DNA of 64,000 nucleotides from Actinomycetota bacterium. GTDB lineage: Bacteria; Actinomycetota; Acidimicrobiia; Acidimicrobiales; UBA8592. The notes beneath the pieces are model-generated. The model did no database searches, had not been told where the DNA came from, and worked only from the letters and a program-made list of their open reading frames with translations. Both the position numbers and the translations under genes were made by a program. Shown here in pieces: positions 44,499 through 53,604 of the stretch. How positions within the stretch are numbered: position 1 is the first letter of the stretch; every line of letters begins with the position of its first letter. The stretch covers positions 1-64,000 of the forward strand of contig CACFFD010000002.1 in NCBI GenBank assembly GCA_902565595.1, written 5' to 3'.

Positions 44499-44537
44499 TG
44501 TTCTATATCATCTAGTTTCATAAGAAAAGAGAGAATT

Positions 44538-45338
44538 ATGCCTGATGCATTAGTGGAGCGTGACGGACACATTATGACTGTTACGTTAAATCGTCCTAAA
44601 AGGATGAATGCCATCTCCGGTCCGATGATTGTTCGAATGTATGACGCTTTCGTTGAAGCTTCGGAAGATGATCAAATCCGTTGCATAATTGTCACTGGAG
44701 CAGATGGAAATTTTTCATCTGGGGCCGATCTGAAAGCCATGTCAGGCAACGCTGATGATGCAGACACTGAAATTGATATGAAGCAACGGTCTGCTGAAGA
44801 TCCGGAAATTCACTGGAAAGGGCTTTTGCGATCATACCGACCTACAAAGCCCATAATCGCAGCGGTTGAAGGTGTTGCTATCGCTGGAGGGACAGAGATA
44901 CTCCAAGCAATGGATATCAGAGTAGCTGGCGAAAGTGCAAAATTTGGAATCTCTGAAGCTCGATGGAGCTTGTACCCAATGGGAGGTTCTGCAGTTCGTT
45001 TAAGACGTCAAGTCCCCTACACAGTGGCTGCTGACTTACTTCTGACTGGAAGACATATTGGAGCTGCAGAAGCTAAAGAAATCGGATTAATCGGACACGT
45101 TGTACCCGATGGCCAAGCGCTGAGTAAAGCTAGAGAAATTGCTGAAACCATATGTGAAAATGGGCCTATCGCTGTTGAAGCGATACTTAAAACTTTGCAT
45201 GAAACTGATGGAATGACTGAGAAAGAAGCTCTAGACCACGAATTTAGCTATGGATGGTCAGTCTTTTCGAGCGAAGATGCTAAAGAAGGACCTCTGGCTT
45301 TTTCCCAGAAGCGGAAACCGGACTTTCAAAGAAAATAA
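44538..45338 (+). CDS. Enoyl-CoA hydratase/isomerase (crotonase) family protein
   Basis: A 266-residue crotonase: [11 protein letters not shown] (about 55-65), [20 protein letters not shown] (about 114-133) and [16 protein letters not shown] (about 141-156). It lies 39 bp after gcvP in the same direction and may be read through from it. AAGAGAG precedes the ATG. Substrate unknown. Its TAA directly abuts the convergent stop, forming TAATTA. Confidence 0.9.
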   Translation: MPDALVERDGHIMTVTLNRPKRMNAISGPMIVRMYDAFVEASEDDQIRCIIVTGADGNFSSGADLKAMSGNADDADTEIDMKQRSAEDPEIHWKGLLRSYRPTKPIIAAVEGVAIAGGTEILQAMDIRVAGESAKFGISEARWSLYPMGGSAVRLRRQVPYTVAADLLLTGRHIGAAEAKEIGLIGHVVPDGQALSKAREIAETICENGPIAVEAILKTLHETDGMTEKEALDHEFSYGWSVFSSEDAKEGPLAFSQKRKPDFQRK

Positions 45339-46376
45339 TTAACTATCCCTATTTACAACGTTGGTAAGTGCCTTCCCTTGCAGGAATCGTTTCGCGTTCT
45401 CGACTAGTAACGACACGGCGTTCTCTTCGTAACTATCGAACGAAACCGAACAATGAGGGGAAAGGTACATATTCCTTGCAGACCATATCGGGCTTTCGTC
45501 TGGTAACGGCTCAGTTCTAGCAACATCAAGGATTGCAGCGGCAAGGTGGCCGCTATTTAACGCTTCGACGAGGTCGTCTTCTACAACGTGCATACCTCTG
45601 GCGATGTTACAGAAAATAGTTCCAGGTTTCATTAGTGCAAATCGTTTTTCATTAAACATGTCACGAGTCTCTTCAGTAGCCGGAGCTGCCATAACTACTA
45701 CATCAGACATTGCGATCATTTTGTCAACTTCATCTGCGGGGAAAAGGAAATCAGCATCCACATCAGTTCGTTCTTTAGTTATTGACTTTCTTGTTGCTAA
45801 TACTGTCATTCCAAAGGCCCGTGCTCGAGTAGCGATTTCCTTACCTATCGATCCGAATCCGACTATTCCCATGGTTTTTCCATTTGCTTCAGTGCCGAAT
45901 CGCACTCTCCAGGTTTTTTCGTCCTGTTGTTGGTCGAGTACTCGTAGCCCTTTCCAGATCTGTAATAATCTCGCAAATACAAATTCCGCGATCGATGGAG
46001 AGGCAATACCTCTTGCACTGGTCTGCACTACTCCCATAGCAGTCAAAGCATCAGTATCAATATGGTCATACCCTGCAGAAACACCTTGGAACCATTGTAA
46101 ATTTGGGAACAAAACCTTTGGATTGCTAGGTAAATCCATTGAAATTATTGCGTTACATTGACGCCACTGATCCAACGTGAATTGCTCAACATTCGGTTCT
46201 TCATACCGATGAGGATTTCTACCGCTATTTAACCCTCTAGACGACCTAAGTTCATTTGATTCGATATATGGTGCTCGAATAATTTCTACTGGGAAATCTC
46301 TACATAGCTGATTAAGGGTTTCGTGATCTTTCCGAAAGGGGAAAAGTAGCCCGATGTTTAAATTTTTGCTAACCAT
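45339..46376 (-). CDS. D-2-hydroxyacid dehydrogenase family protein
   Basis: A 345-residue NAD(P)-dependent dehydrogenase. Nucleotide motif GIVGFGSIGKEIA (about 169-181); catalytic Arg in ARGMHV, Glu in TEPLPDESPIW and His in LSPHCS. Resembles glyoxylate/hydroxypyruvate reductase-type proteins; substrate uncertain. Proximity to gcvP makes glyoxylate metabolism possible but unproven. Divergent from the SDR gene. Confidence 0.9.
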   Translation of the reverse strand: MVSKNLNIGLLFPFRKDHETLNQLCRDFPVEIIRAPYIESNELRSSRGLNSGRNPHRYEEPNVEQFTLDQWRQCNAIISMDLPSNPKVLFPNLQWFQGVSAGYDHIDTDALTAMGVVQTSARGIASPSIAEFVFARLLQIWKGLRVLDQQQDEKTWRVRFGTEANGKTMGIVGFGSIGKEIATRARAFGMTVLATRKSITKERTDVDADFLFPADEVDKMIAMSDVVVMAAPATEETRDMFNEKRFALMKPGTIFCNIARGMHVVEDDLVEALNSGHLAAAILDVARTEPLPDESPIWSARNMYLSPHCSVSFDSYEENAVSLLVENAKRFLQGKALTNVVNRDS

Positions 46377-46443
46377 GGTTACCTCTTAGCGTCATTGCCC
46401 ATCTTAGGGGTATTCTTCGCTTAGGAGAATTAGTGAGGTTAGC

Positions 46444-47316
46444 GTGAAAAATCAGGTTGCAGTTATAACAGGTGGTGCTAGTGGGATAGGAAAGGCACTC
46501 GCCTATCGGTATGGTCGTGCAGGTTGCCGAATCTGTATTGGGGATATAGAAGAACCTGCCTTGGAACGGACAATAGATGAGTTAAACAAGGAAGGGATTG
46601 CAGCAAATGGTTATCTTCTAGATGTTTCTAGCGAAGCTTCAAATCATAGTTTTAAAGAACAGATAGTTAGCCAAATAGGAACCCCTGGAATTGTGTGCTT
46701 AAATGCAGGTGTTGGTGCTGGTGGCCCTATCGAATCTACATCGACTAAGGATTGGGAGTGGATTCTTGCCGTTAACTTGTGGGGTGTTATCTATGGGATC
46801 CAATCTTTCTTACCTGTTTTAAAGCAGGAGAATGATGGCCACATTCTAGTTACTTCATCGATTGCCGGTCACCTCTCATATCCTGGAATGGGTCCCTACA
46901 ACGCAAGTAAACACGCTGTTCTAACAATTGCTGAGACCCTCTACTTTGAGTTAGAGCAAGATAACTCCGGAGTAGGGATAAGTGCTTTATGCCCAGGTCT
47001 TGTTAGAACCGGCATTCTGGACAGCAATAGAAACCGCCATGAAAAATATCAACCCCACGCACTTCATCAGGAAGACGACCTAAGCGACCGAAAGGAGTTA
47101 ATAGAGGAGATCTATGCGAATTCATTATCCCCAGACGTCGTTGCAGACCTGGTCTTTGAGGGCATCCAAGAGAAGAAGTTCTACATATTTACTGACAATG
47201 CTCACCATGATCATATGAAAGTTCGTCACCAAATGATCGAATCAGGTTCCAATCCTTCCCTTGACGGAAATTTAATTGATCACATCGCAACTGGAATCAA
47301 TGATCGAGAGAACTAG
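46444..47316 (+). CDS. Short-chain dehydrogenase/reductase
   Basis: A 290-residue classical SDR: TGGASGIGKAL (9-19), CLNAGVGAGG, catalytic TSSIAG with YNASKHA (Y-x3-K). The extended C-terminus is His- and Asn-rich. GTG start. The stop overlaps the GTG start of the mycothione reductase gene by one base, suggesting coupled expression. Substrate unknown. Confidence 0.88.
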   Translation: MKNQVAVITGGASGIGKALAYRYGRAGCRICIGDIEEPALERTIDELNKEGIAANGYLLDVSSEASNHSFKEQIVSQIGTPGIVCLNAGVGAGGPIESTSTKDWEWILAVNLWGVIYGIQSFLPVLKQENDGHILVTSSIAGHLSYPGMGPYNASKHAVLTIAETLYFELEQDNSGVGISALCPGLVRTGILDSNRNRHEKYQPHALHQEDDLSDRKELIEEIYANSLSPDVVADLVFEGIQEKKFYIFTDNAHHDHMKVRHQMIESGSNPSLDGNLIDHIATGINDREN

Positions 47317-48701
47317 TGCCTGCAGAACTTGAAGAGTATGACCTTGTGATTATCGGTACTGGTAGTGGTAACACTATTATCACCCCAGAGTTTGATTCAT
47401 GGAAAATTGCCATTATTGAAAAGGGTGTATTTGGTGGAACTTGTTTAAATCGTGGGTGCATCCCTTCCAAAATGCTTGTCCATATAGCCAACACAATTTA
47501 TGAAATAGAAACTTGCGAGATGTTAGGTATCGACGCCTCGGTCACCGATATTCGATGGAGCGACATACAGCAAAGAATATTTAATCGAATCGACCCAATA
47601 TCAGAGTCGGGTGAGAGCTATAGGGCGGGATTGTCAAACGTTACCTTATACAAAGGACATGCACGATTTCTCGACAATACGAAATTGGAAGTAGACGGGA
47701 AGCAATTAGTAGCGAAAAATATCGTTATCGCCACAGGGGCCAAACCGGTATTACCAGAAATACCAGGACTTCTTGAGACTGCTTTCCATACTTCCGATTC
47801 GATTATGAGAATAGATACTCTTCCTGAATCCTTAGTTGTCGTTGGTGGCGGCTACATTGCAACAGAGATGGCTTATATATTTTCCTCTCTAGGATGTAAA
47901 GTCACAATAATTGCCCGAAGCGGACAGCTGTTGAAAGCGCAAGATGGCGAAATAAGCGAGAAATTCACTGAAGCCTTTACAAAAAATGTAGGAGTGCACC
48001 TTGAGACTCACGTCGAGCTTGTCTCTGAAGATGAAGACGGAAGAATTCAACTTACTTGCACAACACCAACTGGCAGTATCTCACTGTGCAGTGACATGCT
48101 TCTAATTGCAACAGGACGAGCACCTGCTACTGACGATTTGAATCTTGTCGAAACAGACATTGCAGTCAAAAACGGGTACATAATAACTGATGAACAAATG
48201 CGAACCAATGTTCCTGGAGTCTTTGCATTAGGTGATGTGACAAATCCAAACCAGTTGAAACATGCCGCAAACGCCGAAGCGAGAATTGTGTCACATAACC
48301 TCATCAACTCATCTGAGCCCATGACCGTAGATCTTGATCCACTTCCGTACGCTATATTTACCAACCCTCAAATAGCAGCAGTCGGTGCGACAGAAGAAGA
48401 GTTGCAAAGGCTAGGCAAGCAGTACGTGAAGGGCTGTGCACAATACTCGCATGTAGCATATGGGTGGGCTATGGAAAACAGTGATGGGTTCTGTAAAGTT
48501 CTTGCTGATCCTAAGAATGGAAATATATTAGGTGCGCACATTATGGGGCCCCATGCTTCGACGCTTATCCATCAACTAGTTCAAGGAATGAAGTTTGGTC
48601 AAAATATCAAAGATTTGGCTAGGGGTATGCTCTATGTTCATCCGGCATTAAGCGAGGTTGTTGAAAATGCACTACTTGCAGCCTGCGATGCTTGTCGATG
48701 A
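47316..48701 (+). CDS. mtr: Mycothione reductase
   Basis: FAD/NADPH disulfide oxidoreductase that regenerates mycothiol, the actinobacterial thiol buffer. Redox Cys pair C43-x4-C48 in GGTCLNRGCIPSK; FAD motif IIGTGSGN at 12-19; NADPH motif VVGGGYIATE; C-terminal catalytic HPALSEVVENALL. Mtr-specific segments HTSDSIMRI and VAYGWAMENSDG match the mycobacterial enzyme closely. A dihydrolipoamide dehydrogenase is the alternative but these features favour Mtr. GTG start. Confidence 0.9.
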   Translation: MPAELEEYDLVIIGTGSGNTIITPEFDSWKIAIIEKGVFGGTCLNRGCIPSKMLVHIANTIYEIETCEMLGIDASVTDIRWSDIQQRIFNRIDPISESGESYRAGLSNVTLYKGHARFLDNTKLEVDGKQLVAKNIVIATGAKPVLPEIPGLLETAFHTSDSIMRIDTLPESLVVVGGGYIATEMAYIFSSLGCKVTIIARSGQLLKAQDGEISEKFTEAFTKNVGVHLETHVELVSEDEDGRIQLTCTTPTGSISLCSDMLLIATGRAPATDDLNLVETDIAVKNGYIITDEQMRTNVPGVFALGDVTNPNQLKHAANAEARIVSHNLINSSEPMTVDLDPLPYAIFTNPQIAAVGATEEELQRLGKQYVKGCAQYSHVAYGWAMENSDGFCKVLADPKNGNILGAHIMGPHASTLIHQLVQGMKFGQNIKDLARGMLYVHPALSEVVENALLAACDACR

Positions 48702-48764
48702 GTGAGTGGCGATGTTATAGAAATACCCACACTCTAGGGAGAGATCTGATCTATCCTCAGAGGT

Positions 48765-49856
48765 ATGAGTAGTTCATTTGGCTCCATTTTTCGCATCCAT
48801 ACTTTCGGCGAGTCCCACGGCCCTGCTGTTGGAGTTGTCATCGATGGTTGTCCTCCACGCCTCCCGTTAACAGTCGAAGATATTCAAACGGACCTTGATA
48901 GGCGTCGTCCTGGCCAAAGCAACCTAGTGACTCAGCGCGATGAATCCGACACTATAGAAATTTTAAGTGGCGTATACGAGGGAAAAACTTTAGGAACCCC
49001 GATCGCATTGAGTGTTCGCAATATAGATCATCAGAGTGGCGCATACGACCATTTAAAGGATGTATATAGGCCTTCTCACGCTGACTTTACTACCGACACA
49101 AAGTACGGAATAAGAGCACACGAGGGTGGCGGAAGATCAAGCGCACGAGAGACTGTAGGTAGAGTAGCTGCTGGTGCTGTAGCTAGGAAACTTCTTAAGC
49201 AATACTGCGGTGTTGATGTTCTAGGATGGGTTCAAAAAGTTCATCTTATCGAATCAACCACTGACCCATCTGATGTCACCCTTCCCATGGTGGAAGCCGA
49301 CCCCACTCGCTGTCCAGATAGTACAGCTGCTGCTGCTATATCTGATGCGATTACTAAAGCCCGTAAAGAAGGCAATAGTCTGGGGGGTGTAGTCCAATGC
49401 ATTGCTCGGAATGTACCAGTTGGGCTCGGTGATCCTGTTTTTGACAAGTTGGAAGCTGACCTAGCAAAGGGAATTATGAGCCTTCCTGCATCTAAAGGAT
49501 TCGAAGTGGGCAGTGGTTTCGCCGGAGCAGAAATGACCGGAAGAGAACACAATGACCTGTTCGAAATCGGGGAAAACGGAAATACACGTACTCGTACTAA
49601 CAATTCAGGCGGTATTCAAGGCGGAATTTCAAACGGAGAAGACATTATTATCCGAGTAGCGTTCAAGCCAACTGCTACAATCGCATCGGCACAAGAAACA
49701 GTGGATAAGGATGGCAATGCGGTTGAACTTTCAGCTAAAGGTCGCCATGACCCATGCGTACTTCCGAGGGCCGTTCCTATGGTTGAAGCCATGACTTGCC
49801 TCGTTCTTTGTGACGCGCTGCTTCGCCAGATTTCCATCAATATTTTAGATGAGTGA
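48765..49856 (+). CDS. aroC: Chorismate synthase
   Basis: Converts EPSP to chorismate with reduced FMN, the last step of the shikimate pathway. Signatures: [17 protein letters not shown] (15-31), [39 protein letters not shown] and [17 protein letters not shown]. The length of 363 residues is standard. It stands alone here, without other aro genes, convergent with gcvT across 8 bp. Confidence 0.96.
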   Translation: MSSSFGSIFRIHTFGESHGPAVGVVIDGCPPRLPLTVEDIQTDLDRRRPGQSNLVTQRDESDTIEILSGVYEGKTLGTPIALSVRNIDHQSGAYDHLKDVYRPSHADFTTDTKYGIRAHEGGGRSSARETVGRVAAGAVARKLLKQYCGVDVLGWVQKVHLIESTTDPSDVTLPMVEADPTRCPDSTAAAAISDAITKARKEGNSLGGVVQCIARNVPVGLGDPVFDKLEADLAKGIMSLPASKGFEVGSGFAGAEMTGREHNDLFEIGENGNTRTRTNNSGGIQGGISNGEDIIIRVAFKPTATIASAQETVDKDGNAVELSAKGRHDPCVLPRAVPMVEAMTCLVLCDALLRQISINILDE

Positions 49857-49864
49857 CTTCAACT

Positions 49865-50935
49865 TCATTTCGGCCGGTAAAAAGGTAATTTAGTTACCTC
49901 TGCTTCACTGTCACTCTTCGTTCCGCGAATTAGAACAGGGGAACCAACTTCTACGTCTGGGTCTATGAAGCCCATAGCGATTCCTTTCCCTAGGGTTGGG
50001 GAGAAATTACCGCTTGTTACATGGCCAATAACTTCATCATTCATCAATATCTCATGCCCATGTCTGAGTGGCCTACGACTATTTGATAGAAATCCTCGCA
50101 ATATGCGACTGGGGCCTGCTTTGAGCTCCGACAGAATTGACTCCTTGCCCATGAAGTCTCCCTTATCTATAGCTACAACCCATTTCATATTGGCTTGATT
50201 TGGTGTGATGCCCTCCCCTAGTTCATGGCCGTGTAATGGTAAACCAGCTTCAAGTCGAAGTGTATCCCTGGCTCCCAAGCCTGCCGGAATAGAACCATAC
50301 TCCAACATTAGGTTCCACACAGTTGACGCTGACTCTTTAGGGACACTTAACTCAACACCATCTTCACCGGTGTAGCCAGTTCCAGCAACAGTAACTGGAA
50401 TACCGCGAATCATAGTTTTACTAACATGGAATCTTTCAACAGTTGCTGCATCTTTAGACAAACGCTTAAGTATATTTCGAGCAGATGGGCCTTGCACTGC
50501 CAAAACTGCACGGGTTTCCGTAACATTATTGACTTTGATCTTTTTCCCTCGCTGAAGTAAAGCCATTTCGACGCGTTTGGTATTTGAAGCGTTGGGCATA
50601 ATTTCAAACTGCTGTTCACCTGTCCACCAGATAATCACGTCATCAATTACGTGGCCATTATTATTCAATAAGTGGGAGTACTGTGCGCGGCCTGGTTGGA
50701 TTCGGGAAAGATCATTAGTGAAAGCGTACTGAAGCTCATCAAATGCCTCTCGACCTTCTACAAGGACTGACCCTAAATGTGAAACATCAAACGTTACACA
50801 CCCTTTTCTGCACTGGCGGTGCTCTTCAAGAGTACCGGTCGGATACGAAATTGGCATTTCCCAGCCTGCGAAATCTACTAGTTTTGCAGAAAGTTCTTTA
50901 TGTTCCGCGTGGAGTGGTGACCGCTTTAACGACAT
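49865..50935 (-). CDS. gcvT: Aminomethyltransferase (glycine cleavage T protein)
   Basis: Transfers the methylene group from GcvH-bound aminomethyl to tetrahydrofolate. The N-terminal HxELxAKLVDFAGWEMPISY segment, NNNGHVIDDVIIW with the catalytic Asp, YTGEDGVELSVP and GLGARDTLRLEAGLPLHGHE are all present. 356 residues. It begins 14 bp after the MerR gene, so the regulator and gcvT are likely cotranscribed. Confidence 0.95.
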   Translation of the reverse strand: MSLKRSPLHAEHKELSAKLVDFAGWEMPISYPTGTLEEHRQCRKGCVTFDVSHLGSVLVEGREAFDELQYAFTNDLSRIQPGRAQYSHLLNNNGHVIDDVIIWWTGEQQFEIMPNASNTKRVEMALLQRGKKIKVNNVTETRAVLAVQGPSARNILKRLSKDAATVERFHVSKTMIRGIPVTVAGTGYTGEDGVELSVPKESASTVWNLMLEYGSIPAGLGARDTLRLEAGLPLHGHELGEGITPNQANMKWVVAIDKGDFMGKESILSELKAGPSRILRGFLSNSRRPLRHGHEILMNDEVIGHVTSGNFSPTLGKGIAMGFIDPDVEVGSPVLIRGTKSDSEAEVTKLPFYRPK

Positions 50936-50949
50936 CGCCTTGGTCTAAA

Positions 50950-51438
50950 CTAATTACCAAATGCTGTTTGATCGTTGATTGTCGTTTCTACATCAAAAGT
51001 ATCCAGTTCTGGATGGAGCTCGACAATTGCAGCATCGATCTCTTCTTTGACGTTCGAAAGTGGCAAGATATTTAAAACGCCCTGACCTTTTTGGAGTAAA
51101 TCAATTATCTCTTCGCCACTTTTGACTAGAACCGATCTATTACCTGAGATCACTAGATTCGCTGACGCAACATCTTCACCTAGATTTTCCTTAAGATAGG
51201 TAAAGACTTCACGGACAAGCTCTAATTTGATTCCAGCGTCAAGTAGATCCTTCACCACCCTAAGTTCGAGAAGATCCTTATACGAGTAAGCTCTTCGGCT
51301 CCCGCTACCCTTCGCAGTTTCTAATGATGGGACGATAAGCCCAGTTCGTGTCCAATAATCTAGCTGCCGGTATGTTATTCCAACAATCTCGGAAGCTCTG
51401 GTACCGCTATAGGACTCAGTAGGATTTTTATCTGCCAT
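50950..51438 (-). CDS. MerR-family regulator (mycobacterial Rv1830-like by synteny)
   Basis: A 162-residue regulator: winged HTH with VGITYRQLDYWTRTGLIVPS (about 19-38) and KGSGSRRAYSYKDLLEL, followed by a helix and a small C-terminal domain. Start 51438 is set by the excellent AGGAGG upstream; the longer frame is rejected. The gene order gcvH-garA-MerR-DUF151-MerR matches mycobacteria, where the last one is a cell-cycle-related regulator. Here it leads directly into gcvT. Confidence 0.9.
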   Translation of the reverse strand: MADKNPTESYSGTRASEIVGITYRQLDYWTRTGLIVPSLETAKGSGSRRAYSYKDLLELRVVKDLLDAGIKLELVREVFTYLKENLGEDVASANLVISGNRSVLVKSGEEIIDLLQKGQGVLNILPLSNVKEEIDAAIVELHPELDTFDVETTINDQTAFGN

Positions 51439-51456
51439 TTGTACCCTCCTAACCAA

Positions 51457-51472
51457 AAGTGAAAATACACTT
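51457..51472. promoter_or_regulatory. Inverted repeat in the MerR leader, possible operator
   Basis: AAGTG-AAAATA-CACTT lies 19 bp upstream of the MerR start codon. CACTTAA occurs here (51468) and again near 51494. Regulators of this family often bind dyads near their own promoters. The rest of the 138-bp gap 51439-51576 shows nothing else recognisable. Confidence 0.3.
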
Positions 51473-51576
51473 AAGAAATTACGGACATGTAACCACTTAA
51501 ATGGTATGTGCACAATTCTCTATCCACAACTTTCCGCTGTTTTTGTGAAGAAAACGCAGTATTCTAGAGGATTTTG

Positions 51577-52077
51577 TTATTTGCTGTCTCCTAGAAAGTC
51601 ATCTGGTGTGACTTCATCAAGGAAATCTCTAAATTCAGCTAAAACATGTTCTTCATGACCGCCGTCTTCATCATCCGGTATATGGTACCCAGCTTGCTGG
51701 AGCACTTCATCCACTACACAAATCGGAGTTTCCAATCTCAGTGCAATAGCTATTGCATCGCTAGGCCGACATGAAATCTTTCGCTGCCCTCTGCTGTCTC
51801 TAATATGGAGTTCAGCAAAGAACGTTTTCTCCCTAATTTCCGTTACTACGACACGCTGTAATTCAGCGTCAAGTGATTGAAGGACTGATACTAGTAGGTC
51901 ATGAGTCATTGGCCTTGGGGCTTCGACTTTATCCATAGCAAGTGCAATCGATGTCGCTTCGGCACTCCCCACAAAGATCGGAAGGAAAAGTCCTCGATCC
52001 GAAGACTCACGAAGCAGGACAATCGGAGCAGATGCGGGAAGTTCTACCCTCACACCCACTAACTCCATTTCGATCAT
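51577..52077 (-). CDS. Bifunctional nuclease family protein (DUF151)
   Basis: A 166-residue protein of the DUF151 family. Typical segments are MELVGVRVELPA, PIFVGSAEATSIALAMDKV, RPMTHDLL and RPSDAIAIALRLETPICV. Some plant and archaeal members have nuclease activity, but the bacterial role is unclear. An alternative start at 52068 gives MELVG. Sits between two MerR genes as in mycobacteria (Rv1829). Confidence 0.93.
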   Translation of the reverse strand: MIEMELVGVRVELPASAPIVLLRESSDRGLFLPIFVGSAEATSIALAMDKVEAPRPMTHDLLVSVLQSLDAELQRVVVTEIREKTFFAELHIRDSRGQRKISCRPSDAIAIALRLETPICVVDEVLQQAGYHIPDDEDGGHEEHVLAEFRDFLDEVTPDDFLGDSK

Positions 52078-52145
52078 ATGTAGAACATAACTGTGTTTTC
52101 AGAAAATAACTCATTCGAATCCACCATTTTTGAAGAGTTGATAAA

Positions 52146-52808
52146 TCAGTGAATAAGTCTTCTTACCAGTAAAGACTTCAATTCATATCCAAGATGAGAA
52201 ATCTCCGTTACGGCGTAATTCGCTTCATCACCAACTAAGCCAACTAATCTCTGGTCCAAAAGAGCCGCTTCACTGTCGGCGGCTCTACGGTATGCACGGA
52301 GATGTCGGGGCTCAATACCGTATCCGAGAAATCTTGAGACTATTTGTGCGATAAGAAGGTCATCCGCATTGTATGTTTCACCAGTTACTTCATTTCTTTT
52401 GGGTAATAACCCAAACTGTTCCATAGCTGCAAATTCAGCTTCTGAGAGTCCACTACGTTGAAGTATTTCAGATTTTGCAAACTCTAAAGACTCATCTGGT
52501 GGTAAAGCAGGGTCCACATCATGAAAATTATTACCTCTTCCAAGCTTCTCTTCAGATTTTCTTTTTTCTGAGCTCAAACGTTCTCGTATAACTCGTAATG
52601 GCAGAAAGTGTTCTCTTTGTTGTCGAAGAACCCACCGGAGTTGATCAAGGTCGCTTTGTGAATACTTTCGGTACCCGGACTTTGTCCTATTTGGATCAAC
52701 CAGACCTTTGGATTCCAAATACCTTACTTTTGAGATTGTAAGCCCAGAGAATTCACCCTGAAGAGTCTCAACTACTTCTCCGATGGTGTAATCGGATTTT
52801 TCATTCAC
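52146..52808 (-). CDS. MerR-family regulator (FtsR/Rv1828-like)
   Basis: A 221-residue regulator: DYTIGEVVETLQGEFSGLTISKVRYLESKGLV HTH with KSGYRKYSQSDL wing, a linker, and a C-terminal domain (AEFAAMEQFGLLP... RHLRAYRRAADSEAALL). By synteny and layout it is the orthologue of mycobacterial Rv1828 and corynebacterial FtsR, an activator of ftsZ. GTG 52808 chosen, with AGGA upstream; it overlaps the garA stop by 8 bp. Confidence 0.9.
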   Translation of the reverse strand: MNEKSDYTIGEVVETLQGEFSGLTISKVRYLESKGLVDPNRTKSGYRKYSQSDLDQLRWVLRQQREHFLPLRVIRERLSSEKRKSEEKLGRGNNFHDVDPALPPDESLEFAKSEILQRSGLSEAEFAAMEQFGLLPKRNEVTGETYNADDLLIAQIVSRFLGYGIEPRHLRAYRRAADSEAALLDQRLVGLVGDEANYAVTEISHLGYELKSLLVRRLIH

Positions 52809-53178
52809 TACTAGTGTCCTGAAAGAATACCAATTTAAATTTACCAATTTGCAGCGTGTCACCAGGGGCGATTATTACCTCATCGTCAATCTGAGACATA
52901 TTTATGTATGTTCCATTCAAAGAACCCACATCACGCACGCTTGTACTGCTTCCCGAGACTTTAACTTCTGCATGCCTACGTGAAACTGTGATGTCATCAA
53001 AAAAAAGGTCGCTTTTGGGGTGCCTTCCGAGCGTTGAAACCTTTCGATCAAGTAAAAATCTTGACCCTGCTAATGGACCTTCGGTTACAACAAATCCGAT
53101 TCCAGTGCTTGGCGTTGAACGTTCTCCGTCAGCACTATCTGAAATGAAGTAAGTTTCCGTTGGCTCATCAGAATCCAT
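52801..53178 (-). CDS. garA: FHA-domain protein GarA-like
   Basis: A 125-residue protein, mostly an FHA domain with GRHPKSDLFFDDITVSRRHAE and DVGSLNGTYIN, which bind phosphothreonine. In mycobacteria GarA controls glutamate and TCA metabolism, switched off by phosphorylation of an N-terminal ETTSVF motif. Here the N-terminus is shorter (about 25 residues before the domain) and has only E8-T9-Y10-F11 instead. It follows gcvH by 2 bp. Confidence 0.9.
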   Translation of the reverse strand: MDSDEPTETYFISDSADGERSTPSTGIGFVVTEGPLAGSRFLLDRKVSTLGRHPKSDLFFDDITVSRRHAEVKVSGSSTSVRDVGSLNGTYINMSQIDDEVIIAPGDTLQIGKFKLVFFQDTSSE

Positions 53179-53180
53179 AG

Positions 53181-53561
53181 TTAACTCTCTATTAATTCTC
53201 CGTATTGTTCAGCGGTCAACAATTCAGATACTAGAGAATTGTCGACCATTTCTATTGCACAAATCCACCCTTCACCGTATGGGTCATCATTCAATAGTTC
53301 AGGTGAATCTACTAAATCATGATTAACTTCAACAATTTTCCCAGGTATAGGGGCATAAATATCTGATACTGATTTAGTTGATTCAACCTCTGTAATGCTT
53401 TGACCCGAATCGACCATTCCTCCAATATTTGGGAGGTCCACAAAAACCACATCGCCAAGGGCATCTTGAGCGTAATCAGTAATTCCAATGATTGCTTTGT
53501 TATCTTCTAAACGAACCCATTCGTGGTCAGATGAATATAGCAAATTCTCTGGAATGTTCAT
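53181..53561 (-). CDS. gcvH: Glycine cleavage system H protein
   Basis: Lipoylated carrier shuttling the aminomethyl intermediate between GcvP, GcvT and the L protein. The lipoyl lysine is Lys63 in VESTKSVSD. HEWVRLEDNKAIIGITDYAQDALGDVVFVDLP is typical. 126 residues, standard length. First gene of the gcvH-garA-merR-DUF151 string. A 17-bp dyad lies just upstream of its start. Confidence 0.96.
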   Translation of the reverse strand: MNIPENLLYSSDHEWVRLEDNKAIIGITDYAQDALGDVVFVDLPNIGGMVDSGQSITEVESTKSVSDIYAPIPGKIVEVNHDLVDSPELLNDDPYGEGWICAIEMVDNSLVSELLTAEQYGELIES

Positions 53562-53568
53562 ATCCCGA

Positions 53569-53585
53569 CTTTACACCCTGTGAAG
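53569..53585. promoter_or_regulatory. Imperfect dyad in the gcvH leader
   Basis: Read on the gcvH strand: CTTCACA-GGG-TGTAAAG, arms matching at 6 of 7 positions, 7 bp upstream of the gcvH start codon. It could be an operator or a small hairpin near the ribosome binding site. Confidence 0.25.
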
Positions 53586-53604
53586 TTAAATTTCCTCTCA
53601 GATA

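Noticed and set aside
49241-49603. Minus-strand ORF inside aroC
   Set aside because: Chorismate synthase signatures fix the plus strand as coding.
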